A stretch of DNA of 7,128 nucleotides from an uncultured bacterium (GTDB taxonomy: Bacteria > Patescibacteriota > Dojkabacteria > B142 > OLB20), in assembly GCA_937889205.1 (NCBI GenBank), contig CALARN010000009.1, positions 1 to 7,128 of the forward strand, given 5' to 3'. The notes under the pieces are model-generated. The model made no database searches and had not been told where the DNA came from. It worked only from the letters and a program-made list of their open reading frames with translations. Below are positions 1-6,304 of this stretch, one piece after another. The first letter of the stretch is position 1. Each line of letters begins with the position of its first letter. The translations under genes were made by a program, and so were the position numbers.

Positions 1-671
1 AAGTCCTTTGGTTTGATTAAAGAAAGTACAATTTCAATCATCCTATTTTCTTTTTCTTCTGAAACGCTTAATAGTAAGTAGCTAGTTGAAACCGAGGTAA
101 ACAAAAAATATGCTATAAGCGACACTATCGGTAATACAAACCTGTCAAATCCTCCACTAACTTCTTCACCCTCGTTATAAAGCCTAGTATTAATATTTAA
201 CTGCATGCTAAATAACTGAATTTTATTAGCGTCTTTTATTTCTGACAAAATATTCTGTTTGATAAGGTTTTTCGCCATTTCATCATACAATCCCATGGTG
301 AAGATTCCTTTGTCTTGAGAAATTATTTGTATTGTACCGCTAGACAACAATTCCTCAGGATAGTAAATGAAAACATCAGCGTCTCCACTCTTAATAGCTT
401 GCTCTGCTAATTCATATGATTGGGCTATTTTGAATTGACCACTTTGAATAAGCAATTCAGTGTTAATGTATCCAGATTCATCGAGCACTAAAATTTCTTT
501 GGCATTATTAGCCTCATCTTTAAGCTTAGTTTCTAGTGATTGATTTGAAAAACCACTTACTAACGAAATTACAACTAGTAAAGCCGGTATCATTAATGTA
601 GTTAGCCAGAAGCTTTTGCTTTTGACCATTTTAAAATATTCTCTACGGGCAATTATTAAGGTTTTTCTCAT
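1..671 (-). CDS. ABC-2 type transporter permease (NatB/YhaP-like), 3' end beyond window
   Basis: This is the membrane subunit of an ABC exporter, partnered with the ATPase just upstream. The reading frame starts at ATG (671-669) and stays open for 223 codons to the left edge, so the C-terminal membrane domain is missing. The visible order is a short basic cytoplasmic start (MRKTLIIARREYFK), a membrane helix at about residues 22-42, a polar domain of about 135 residues likely outside the membrane, and a second helix at about 178-200. It then runs into the motif SVSEEKENRMIEIVLS, which is typical of ABC-2 permeases of the NatB/YhaP kind (ABC2_membrane_3). The start lies one base after the ATPase stop, implying one transcript and coupled translation. 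No Shine-Dalgarno sequence precedes it. The family exports sodium, drugs or peptides; the substrate here cannot be inferred. Confidence 0.9.
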   Translation of the reverse strand, partial: MRKTLIIARREYFKMVKSKSFWLTTLMIPALLVVISLVSGFSNQSLETKLKDEANNAKEILVLDESGYINTELLIQSGQFKIAQSYELAEQAIKSGDADVFIYYPEELLSSGTIQIISQDKGIFTMGLYDEMAKNLIKQNILSEIKDANKIQLFSMQLNINTRLYNEGEEVSGGFDRFVLPIVSLIAYFLFTSVSTSYLLLSVSEEKENRMIEIVLSLIKPKD

Positions 672-672
672 G

Positions 673-1566
673 TTAATTAGCAGCTACTTTAATAAATATT
701 TCATTCAAAGAAGGGGATGTTACTTCAAATCTTTTAATAGAGATTTTGCTCTTCAATAAGTAATTAAGAATTTCTGTTTCAGTAACATTTTCACGAGGAT
801 TAATTTCTGCATAATTTTTTTCAATTTTTGCAGAAAATAATTTATCATCAACAATTAGTTTCCCACTATACTCAAGTTGAATAATATTTTCTCCAAATTT
901 TTTTCTAACATCAGCAACTTTACCGTAAAGCACACTTGTGCCGTTTTTTAACATCATTAATCTATCTGCTATCTTTTCAACTTCATCCATCTGATGAGTA
1001 CTAAACATAATGGTTGTACCTTTTTCTTGATTTAACTCTTTTAATAGCGTTAACAGTAGCTCTCGATTAACTGGATCAAGTCCTTTTGTTGGTTCATCCA
1101 AAATTAACAAGTCTGGTTTATTGATAATCGTTATTCCTAATTGAATCTTCTGTTGTTGACCTGATGACAAGCTTTTAATCTTTACTTTTTGCTTATCAGC
1201 TAAATCTACTCTTTCTAAATATTTAATGGCTGCAGCTTTGGCATCTCTTTGAGTCATTCCTTTTATCTCTCCAAAAAATATCATCGTCTCTAACACTTGT
1301 GAATTAACATAAAGCCCTCTTTCTTCTGGTAAGTATCCTAGTAAAGAAGATTGATCGTCACCATAAGTCCTTCCATTGATTAGCAAATCTCCTTCATCAG
1401 CCTTATAAATGTTCAATAAACAGCGGATAGTGGTAGTTTTTCCTGAGCCATTGGCTCCAAGATAGGCAAATAACTCACCTCTCTCTACATCGAAACTAAG
1501 ATTATGAAGCACATTGGTTTTACCAAAGTTCTTAGAAAAATTTTTTACGGCTATAATACTTTTCAT
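673..1566 (-). CDS. ABC transporter ATP-binding protein (NatA/YhaQ-like, with DUF4162-like C-terminus)
   Basis: This cytoplasmic ATPase (297 aa) should power the adjacent permease. All nucleotide-binding motifs are visible: Walker A GANGSGKT (37-44), signature LSSGQ (133-137), Walker B LLILDE (153-158), D-loop GLD (162-164) and the switch histidine H191 in FSTHQMDE. The Q-loop position carries glutamate in YLPEERGLY (78-86), a form I associate with YhaQ/NatA-type ATPases rather than a defect. Residues from about 210 to 297 match the C-terminal extension of this group (DUF4162), ending in SLNEIFIKVAAN. The length is normal and the gene looks intact, with stop TAA. A -10-like TATACT ends only five bases before the ATG, so the message may have almost no leader. 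Family assignment is firm; the transported substrate is unknown. Confidence 0.95.
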   Translation of the reverse strand: MKSIIAVKNFSKNFGKTNVLHNLSFDVERGELFAYLGANGSGKTTTIRCLLNIYKADEGDLLINGRTYGDDQSSLLGYLPEERGLYVNSQVLETMIFFGEIKGMTQRDAKAAAIKYLERVDLADKQKVKIKSLSSGQQQKIQLGITIINKPDLLILDEPTKGLDPVNRELLLTLLKELNQEKGTTIMFSTHQMDEVEKIADRLMMLKNGTSVLYGKVADVRKKFGENIIQLEYSGKLIVDDKLFSAKIEKNYAEINPRENVTETEILNYLLKSKISIKRFEVTSPSLNEIFIKVAAN

Positions 1567-1609
1567 TTTTTAGTATAATTTTATGAATAAATAATAACAT
1601 ATTAAAAGC
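1567..1609. promoter_or_regulatory. Divergent promoter region between ABC ATPase and PAP2 genes
   Basis: This 43-base AT-rich gap separates two divergent genes, so it should contain or abut both promoters. On the plus strand a perfect TATAAT sits at 1574-1579, which would put the start of transcription near 1586 and give a leader of about 24 bases before the PAP2 ATG. On the minus strand TATACT at 1577-1572 overlaps the same bases, and transcription from it would begin at about the ATPase start codon. No good -35 hexamer stands out for either direction (the best minus candidate is ATGTTA at 1600-1595). TATAAT-like words are common by chance in such DNA, so the exact elements are tentative, although a promoter here is very likely. 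Confidence 0.5.
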
Positions 1610-2170
1610 ATGGAATTAGAGCTATTAAATAATATAGGTCTTAATCGTAATCAATTACTAACCGATTTAATGCTTAATATTACAAGGCTTGGCGGGGGGC
1701 TGATTACTTTAATAGTTTTATTTATTTTACTGGTATTCTTTATTTATAAAAAAAGACTCAATGCTGCTATTCTTATTTCAGCAAGCTTAGCATTTTCACA
1801 AATTATAGCTCATATTTTAAAAATTATTATTCAAAGACCTAGGCCTGCACAAGAGCTAGCAATCATTGATGAAATTGGCTTTGCAATGCCAAGTGCTCAT
1901 GCTTCTTTAGCTGCTGCATTCTATGGCATGATCCTCATTCAATTACTAAAGGTCACTAAAAACAAAACTATACGATTCCTACTAATATTTACTATTATTG
2001 TAATAATAATTTTGATTGGAGTCTCAAGAGTTTATCTTGGGGTTCATTGGCCAAGCGATGTTTTAGTAGGCTTTGGATTAGGCATCATAATAAACATTAT
2101 GTTACTAATATTTGAAAAACCATTCTTGAAAAAACCGCTTCCGCCAATTGTTAAGAAACAAAGAAGATAG
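1610..2170 (+). CDS. PAP2-family membrane phosphatase (possible undecaprenyl-diphosphate phosphatase)
   Basis: This integral membrane lipid phosphatase (186 aa) has the full three-part PAP2 signature: K71 to RP (KIIIQRPRP, the KX6RP motif), PSAH at 94-97 (family consensus PSGH) and SRVYLGVHWPSD at 139-150 (SRX5HX3D). H97 and H146 are the expected catalytic histidines, H146 being the nucleophile that is phosphorylated. About five hydrophobic helices are seen (roughly 29-47, 52-70, 96-114, 122-138, 150-168), and the C-terminus is very basic (VKKQRR). Bacterial relatives (BcrC/PgpB type) dephosphorylate undecaprenyl diphosphate, phosphatidylglycerol phosphate or similar lipids at the outer membrane face. 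A downstream polyprenyl-phosphate glycosyltransferase makes carrier-lipid recycling attractive, but substrate cannot be read from sequence. The start has no Shine-Dalgarno sequence; the stop is TAG, the only non-TAA stop in the window. Confidence 0.92.
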   Translation: MELELLNNIGLNRNQLLTDLMLNITRLGGGLITLIVLFILLVFFIYKKRLNAAILISASLAFSQIIAHILKIIIQRPRPAQELAIIDEIGFAMPSAHASLAAAFYGMILIQLLKVTKNKTIRFLLIFTIIVIIILIGVSRVYLGVHWPSDVLVGFGLGIIINIMLLIFEKPFLKKPLPPIVKKQRR

Positions 2171-2171
2171 T

Positions 2172-2200
2172 TTTACAATTTTACCGCCATCATTTAATAT
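2172..2200 (+). promoter_or_regulatory. Candidate sigma70-type promoter for the dehydrogenase-glycosyltransferase pair
   Basis: TTTACA (2172-2177, five of six matches to TTGACA) is followed after exactly 17 bases by TAATAT (2195-2200, four of six matches to TATAAT). Transcription would start near 2207, leaving a leader of about 17 bases that lacks a ribosome binding site. The element begins one base after the PAP2 stop codon, so it would let the dehydrogenase and glycosyltransferase be expressed apart from PAP2. I see no terminator hairpin in the 53-base gap, so read-through from PAP2 is also possible. Confidence 0.45.
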
Positions 2201-2223
2201 CTTATTATATTATCCACATCTAT

Positions 2224-3366
2224 ATGAAAGATTTTACTTTTCACAACCCAACAAAGTTGATATTTGGTAAAAGTGCACTTGATAAGATAGCTACAGAATT
2301 AAAACCATTTGGTAACAAAGTTTTGCTAACTTACGGTAAAGGTAGTATTAAACAAGCAGGTATTTACGATAAAGTAATGCAGCAATTACAAGAATTCACA
2401 GTAGCAGAATTTTCAGGAATTGAACCCAATCCAAGAGTAGAGACGCTTAGAGAAGCAATTAATCTGGGTAAAAAATTTAAACCAGACGTTATTTTAGCTG
2501 TTGGTGGTGGTAGCGTAATTGATGGTACTAAACTAGTTGCAGCCGGAATTAATTCAGAACTAGATCCTTGGGAGCTTGTACTTGATTCAAATCAAATAAC
2601 CTCAGCTATCCCTTTAGCAACGGTCTTAACTGTTGCTGCAACTGGTACTGAAATGGATGCCTTTGGTGTAATCACCAACTGGGAGAAAAATGAAAAGAAA
2701 GCCTTCGCGCATAATAGTGTGCTCCCAGTAATTTCATTCTTAGATCCTCAAAACACCTATTCAGTATCTGCGATACAAACTGCTTATGGCATTGTAGATA
2801 TTTTCTCACATGTACTTGAACAGTATATGACAACGTCAACCAACACCGATTTGCAAAATCGATGGAGTGAAGGGATATTATTAACTTTACTTGAAAATGC
2901 ACCATTAGTTTTGAAAAATTTAGAAGATTATAATTCTAGAGCAAACATAATGCTTGCTTCAACAATGGCTTTAAATGGATTAATTTCAATGGGCACAAAT
3001 CAAGATTGGGCAACACATGATATTGAACATGAGCTTAGCGCCTTTTACGATATCCCTCATGGCTTAGGCCTTGCAATTCTCACTCCACACTGGTTAAGAA
3101 ATATTGCTTTAACCCAAAAAAAAGAACGCTTAATACAGTATGGTAAGAGGGTCTTTAACTTATCTGGTAGTGATAATGAGATTGCAGAGAAAGCAATCAA
3201 AGCTACCCATGATTTTTTTGCAGGTATGGGTATTACTATGAATCTAAAAGATATTTCTATTGATACTAAACATTTTGAAACTATGGTAAGTAGAGTAGCC
3301 GGAAAAGTTGGAGAAATTCCATTAACAAAAGAACAAGTGCTGAAAATTTTAAATGATAGCTTATAA
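2224..3366 (+). CDS. Iron-containing alcohol dehydrogenase, butanol dehydrogenase (BDH)/YqhD-like
   Basis: This soluble cytoplasmic NAD(P)H-dependent oxidoreductase (380 aa, full length for type III alcohol dehydrogenases) interconverts aldehydes and primary alcohols. The N-terminal nucleotide-binding half has YGKGSIK (37-43) and AVGGGSVIDGTK (92-103), and the phrase ATGTEMDAFGVI (139-150) is characteristic of the BDH branch. By alignment from memory with FucO and YqhD, the divalent metal ligands are D192 and H196 (GIVDIFSHVLEQ), H265 (ATHDIEHE) and H279 (YDIPHGLG), all present, and conserved H269 is retained. BDH/YqhD enzymes usually prefer NADPH and reduce a wide range of aldehydes. It may dispose of reducing power in fermentation or detoxify aldehydes; which is unknown. 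The glycosyltransferase gene follows after 2 bases. The start was chosen as the first ATG, which gives the family-typical beginning FTFHNPTKLIFG. Confidence 0.95.
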   Translation: MKDFTFHNPTKLIFGKSALDKIATELKPFGNKVLLTYGKGSIKQAGIYDKVMQQLQEFTVAEFSGIEPNPRVETLREAINLGKKFKPDVILAVGGGSVIDGTKLVAAGINSELDPWELVLDSNQITSAIPLATVLTVAATGTEMDAFGVITNWEKNEKKAFAHNSVLPVISFLDPQNTYSVSAIQTAYGIVDIFSHVLEQYMTTSTNTDLQNRWSEGILLTLLENAPLVLKNLEDYNSRANIMLASTMALNGLISMGTNQDWATHDIEHELSAFYDIPHGLGLAILTPHWLRNIALTQKKERLIQYGKRVFNLSGSDNEIAEKAIKATHDFFAGMGITMNLKDISIDTKHFETMVSRVAGKVGEIPLTKEQVLKILNDSL

Positions 3367-3368
3367 CC

Positions 3369-4298
3369 ATGAAAAAAACTTTATCAATAATTTCGCCGGT
3401 TTACAATGAAGAGGGAAATATAGCAATCTTTTACACTACAGTTTCTAATGTGCTGACTAACCTTAATAAATATGAATACGAAATAATATTAGTAAATGAC
3501 GGCAGCAAGGATAATTCATTAATTGCCATGCTTGAAATTGCTACTAAAGATAAAAGAGTAAAAATTGTAAATTTTTCAAAAAACTTTGGACACCAAATGG
3601 CAATTACCGCTGGCATGGACAATAGTAAAGGTGAAGCTGTCATTATTCTAGATTCTGACCTGCAAGATCCACCCAGTATTATTCCACAATTAGTTAGTAT
3701 GTGGGAAGAAGGAGCTCAAATAGTTGACGCTAAAAGAAAGAGTCGCCATGATGGCTTTTTTAAAGATACTACAGCAAAGTTATTTTATAAATTTCTCAAT
3801 TCAATATTAACAAACAAACTTCCTGAAAATGTTGGAGATTTCAGATTACTTGATCGTCGTTGTATCGATGTACTAAAGCAAATTAAAGAAAAAGATAGAT
3901 ATCTTCGCGGACTTACATCATGGATTGGCTTCAAACACGCAGAAGTCTTGTACGATAGAGATGTTCGTAGATGGGGAGAAACACATTATTCCTTATCAAA
4001 AATGTTTGCACTAGCGCAAAATGCAATTTTTAGTTTTTCAAACTTACCCATAAAAATTGCTTCGTTTCTTAGCTTTCTCTTATTATCTGTTTCTGTTCTT
4101 ATTGTAATATATGCCATATTTGAGGCTTTAACTGGGAACACTGTTCCAGGTTGGACTTCTCAAGTTTTAATTTCTTCAGTATTTAGCGGTTTACAAATGT
4201 CTGTAATGGCAATAATATCAGAATATGTAGGTAGAATTTACAAACAAGTGCAAGATAGACCTTTGTACATTGTTGCAGATAAAGTAAATTTTGATTAA
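3369..4298 (+). CDS. Family 2 glycosyltransferase, DPM1/GtrB-like polyprenyl-phosphate glycosyltransferase
   Basis: This membrane-anchored enzyme (309 aa) likely moves a sugar from a nucleotide donor to a polyprenyl phosphate on the cytoplasmic face. The GT-A catalytic domain spans about residues 1-225: SIISPVYNEEGNI near the start, VNDGSKDNS (42-50), the donor and metal-binding DSDLQDPP (95-102), NVGDFRLLDRR (154-164), and RRWGETHYSLSKM (200-212). Two helices follow at about 229-252 and 264-288, then ISEYVGRIYKQVQDRP, the usual tail of GtrB/CsbB/ArnC-type proteins. The sugar (glucose, mannose, aminoarabinose or other) cannot be told. The gene begins 2 bases after the dehydrogenase stop, with no Shine-Dalgarno sequence, so it is likely co-transcribed and possibly translated by re-initiation. 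No GtrA-like flippase gene lies in the window. The convergent terminator of the next gene abuts its stop codon. Confidence 0.93.
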   Translation: MKKTLSIISPVYNEEGNIAIFYTTVSNVLTNLNKYEYEIILVNDGSKDNSLIAMLEIATKDKRVKIVNFSKNFGHQMAITAGMDNSKGEAVIILDSDLQDPPSIIPQLVSMWEEGAQIVDAKRKSRHDGFFKDTTAKLFYKFLNSILTNKLPENVGDFRLLDRRCIDVLKQIKEKDRYLRGLTSWIGFKHAEVLYDRDVRRWGETHYSLSKMFALAQNAIFSFSNLPIKIASFLSFLLLSVSVLIVIYAIFEALTGNTVPGWTSQVLISSVFSGLQMSVMAIISEYVGRIYKQVQDRPLYIVADKVNFD

Positions 4299-4324
4299 AA
4301 AAGACCCCGCAAAAGCGGAGTCTT
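4297..4324 (-). terminator. Rho-independent terminator for the minus-strand 122-aa protein gene
   Basis: Arms at 4301-4310 and 4315-4324 enclose an AAAA/TTTT loop (4311-4314). Read on the minus strand, the hairpin has ten pairs and is followed directly by a run of U from 4302 to 4297. Position 4306 opposite 4319 is a C-A mismatch in plus-strand RNA but a G-U wobble in minus-strand RNA. The stem is thus complete only in the minus direction, where the U-tract also lies. It comes 19 bases after the stop of the 122-aa gene and reaches into the last two bases of the glycosyltransferase stop codon. It may weakly stop plus-strand transcription too, but there the downstream tract (CAATTCTAAT) is poor. 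Confidence 0.88.
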
Positions 4325-4343
4325 CAATTCTAATAAGTACTTG

Positions 4344-4712
4344 TTACTTAGCTAATTTCTTTCTCGCTGAAAAGAAATAGATTAAAGCGACAAGTCCACC
4401 AAATGTAAAAAGTAATCCTAAAATCAGCAAAATCAACCACATTGTCCTATTTGGTAATTCTGCTTCTGTTCTTTTGATAACATCAACAATCATCCAAATA
4501 TTGAAGATTAGAGATACGCAATATAGTAATACCGAACATAGAGCAACAACTAATCCAAAGCCACCACCTAAAAAAGCCATTAAACCACCGGCGGCATCTG
4601 ATCCCATGTCATATTCATAAGAATATTCATATGCTAATGCGCTACTAGCCATAGACAAAAAACTTACGCCGGCTATAGCGATCTTACTAATGAGTGAAGA
4701 GACCTTGCTCAT
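4344..4712 (-). CDS. Small exported/membrane protein with PLDc_N-like segment, function unknown
   Basis: This is a 122-aa protein of unknown function. Residues 1-27 look like a signal peptide: polar start with lysines, hydrophobic core (IAIAGVSFLSMASSA) and an ALA site predicting cleavage before Y28. A short acidic, tyrosine-rich stretch (YEYSYEYDMGSD) follows, then a glycine-rich hydrophobic helix at about 42-70 and a second helix at about 93-114, with a basic tail ARKKLAK. The stretch from WMIVDVIKRTE through the second helix resembles the PLDc_N membrane domain (W..D...R, then W, then a Gly-containing helix ending in Y), known from the N-terminus of cardiolipin synthases and from many small orphan proteins. 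No phospholipase catalytic domain is present. It is the last gene before a strong terminator, 55 bases after the carboxypeptidase stop, and may have its own promoter in that gap. Confidence 0.8.
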   Translation of the reverse strand: MSKVSSLISKIAIAGVSFLSMASSALAYEYSYEYDMGSDAAGGLMAFLGGGFGLVVALCSVLLYCVSLIFNIWMIVDVIKRTEAELPNRTMWLILLILGLLFTFGGLVALIYFFSARKKLAK

Positions 4713-4742
4713 TGAATAAATGTTAATAAATAAAGTAATTAG

Positions 4743-4751
4743 ATTTTATCA
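4743..4751 (-). promoter_or_regulatory. Candidate extended -10 promoter for the 122-aa protein gene
   Basis: On the minus strand the bases read TGATAAAAT, an extended -10 (TG, one base, then TAAAAT with five of six matches to TATAAT). Transcription would start near 4736, about 24 bases before the ATG at 4712. A -35 box is weak (TTAATT at 4771-4766, overlapping the carboxypeptidase stop), as is common for extended -10 promoters. The placement in the widest gap of this gene group supports separate expression of the small gene, but chance occurrence in AT-rich DNA is a real alternative. Confidence 0.4.
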
Positions 4752-4767
4752 GTAAACATTAAGAAAA

Positions 4768-6282
4768 TTAAGAGATTTTATACTTATTTTTAATGTATTT
4801 TATCCAAGGCTTCGCCGAAACCTTTTGATATCCCATTCTTTGCCATACTTCATTTAATGAATATGTACCTGCAAATTTCTGGATTTTCTTTCTAAACCAT
4901 TCATTCAACTCATAAATCTTATCTGATGTGATGCGTTTTTCAAAATCGATACTAATATCTTTTTCAAGTTCATTTTTAAACATAGCAGCTGTAGCACTAC
5001 CCATGCTATATGTTGGAAAGTAACCGACACTTCCAAAGCTCCAGTGAATGTCTTGTAATACTCCTAAGCTGGGTCTTGGAGGGGTAATACCTAAATACTG
5101 CTGATATTTATTATTCCAAGCAGCTTCAATGTCTTTTACGGCTAACTTGCTATTCATGATATCTCTTTCAAGCTCATAGCGAATAATGATGTGCCAATGA
5201 TAACTAATCTCGTCAGCATCTACTCTTATTAAGCTAGGTTTTATTCTATTTAAATATTGCCACACATCATCAGTTGTAAATTTATGCTCATCAATTCCAA
5301 GGTGAACCTCTTGAAATTCATCAATGAAATTGACTAGAAATCCTTTTGAACGGCCGATAATATTTTCCCAGAATCGAGATTGCGACTCATGCAAGCTGTA
5401 ACTAGTTTCTGGCCAAAGCGGAGATTGAGAAAGGGCAGAGTCTACATTGCTAGCAAAAAAACCGTGTCCAAATTCGTGAATCACTGGCATAAATGAGCTT
5501 GTAAAATCGAACTCTGGATATCTCGTTGTCAGTCTAATATCATCAGGTGATAAAAATAAACTAAAAGGATGCGTTGACACATCTAATCTAAATCTAGTTG
5601 GGTCATAACCTAAATATTTTAATATTTTTAAATTGACCTCTTGCATTAAGCTTGTGTTGTACTTTTTTGCAATAAAAATATCACTTTTAGGTAAATTGAG
5701 ATTATTCAAGTCAATTGTCAGCAGAAATTCTTTTATCTCATTCATATAGTTAGCTAATTGAGCATAATCCATACCAATTTCATAATCAGCAAATAAAGCT
5801 TCATACGGCTCTTTTGTGTAACCTAAATACTCAGCTTTCTTTTTAGAGTATTTAAATATTTCTTCAAGAATTGGTAAGAATATTGCAACACTCTCATCTT
5901 TTCGTGCTTCAGCCCAGATGGTTGAGGCTTTAGCTTTTAACTCAGCGTAATCCGCAACAAACTTTGCCGGTAATTTTGTGTAGTGATTATTTAAATGATT
6001 TAAAAATCTTAATACTGATTTTTCATAGTCGTTTAAGTTTTTCTCTGTATTTGCTTTTATTAATGAAACTTGAAACTTTTTGTCTTTAAACTTTTTCTGA
6101 ATCTCTAAAGCTAACATTGAACTTGCCTTGCTTCTTGCCTGAATACCTCTTTGTGGCATATATGTCTCGGTATCCCAGCCACAGAGATTTTCAAAGTATG
6201 AAAATGCGGCAAGAGGTTGATAGAGCTTAAGAATCTCTTTGATTGAACTATTGCTAAAATATTCCTTCTTTTCGTCTTTCAT
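4768..6282 (-). CDS. M32-family zinc metallocarboxypeptidase (carboxypeptidase Taq-like)
   Basis: This 504-aa cytoplasmic peptidase removes C-terminal residues from peptides using a metal ion. It shows every M32 family motif in order: HPF (238-240), DIRLT (248-252), the metal-binding HEFGH (269-273, H269 and H273 ligands, E270 catalytic), HESQ (298-301, E299 the third ligand), IRVDAD (352-357) and GVLQDIHW (407-414). The ending YFPTYSMGS (421-429) is also typical. The N-terminal part has the usual GWDTETYMP (35-43). Length is normal for the family (about 500), and there is no signal peptide, so it probably acts on peptides inside the cell. It starts 22 bases after the GH18 stop, in the same direction, within an A-rich stretch carrying a tandem AAACAT on the coding strand and no Shine-Dalgarno sequence. 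The gene appears intact; the peptide substrate is unknown. Confidence 0.96.
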   Translation of the reverse strand: MKDEKKEYFSNSSIKEILKLYQPLAAFSYFENLCGWDTETYMPQRGIQARSKASSMLALEIQKKFKDKKFQVSLIKANTEKNLNDYEKSVLRFLNHLNNHYTKLPAKFVADYAELKAKASTIWAEARKDESVAIFLPILEEIFKYSKKKAEYLGYTKEPYEALFADYEIGMDYAQLANYMNEIKEFLLTIDLNNLNLPKSDIFIAKKYNTSLMQEVNLKILKYLGYDPTRFRLDVSTHPFSLFLSPDDIRLTTRYPEFDFTSSFMPVIHEFGHGFFASNVDSALSQSPLWPETSYSLHESQSRFWENIIGRSKGFLVNFIDEFQEVHLGIDEHKFTTDDVWQYLNRIKPSLIRVDADEISYHWHIIIRYELERDIMNSKLAVKDIEAAWNNKYQQYLGITPPRPSLGVLQDIHWSFGSVGYFPTYSMGSATAAMFKNELEKDISIDFEKRITSDKIYELNEWFRKKIQKFAGTYSLNEVWQRMGYQKVSAKPWIKYIKNKYKIS

Positions 6283-6304
6283 GTTTATGTTTATTTAAAT
6301 TATT

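Noticed and set aside
2672..2905. Minus-strand open frame of 77 codons
   Set aside because: It lies wholly within the well-supported dehydrogenase gene on the other strand and its product resembles no family I recognise; it is a shadow frame.
3431..3643. Minus-strand open frame of 70 codons
   Set aside because: It is antisense to the catalytic core of the glycosyltransferase, including VNDGSKDNS, and has no supporting start signal or recognisable domain.
4713..4767. Possible terminator between the carboxypeptidase and the 122-aa gene
   Set aside because: Only short, AT-only inverted words (TGTT with AACA) are present, with no stable stem or U-tract.
6281..6292. Tandem ATGTTT repeat just before the carboxypeptidase gene
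   Set aside because: Only two copies of a 6-base AT-rich word; easily chance, and its first ATG letters coincide with the end of the reverse-strand start codon region.
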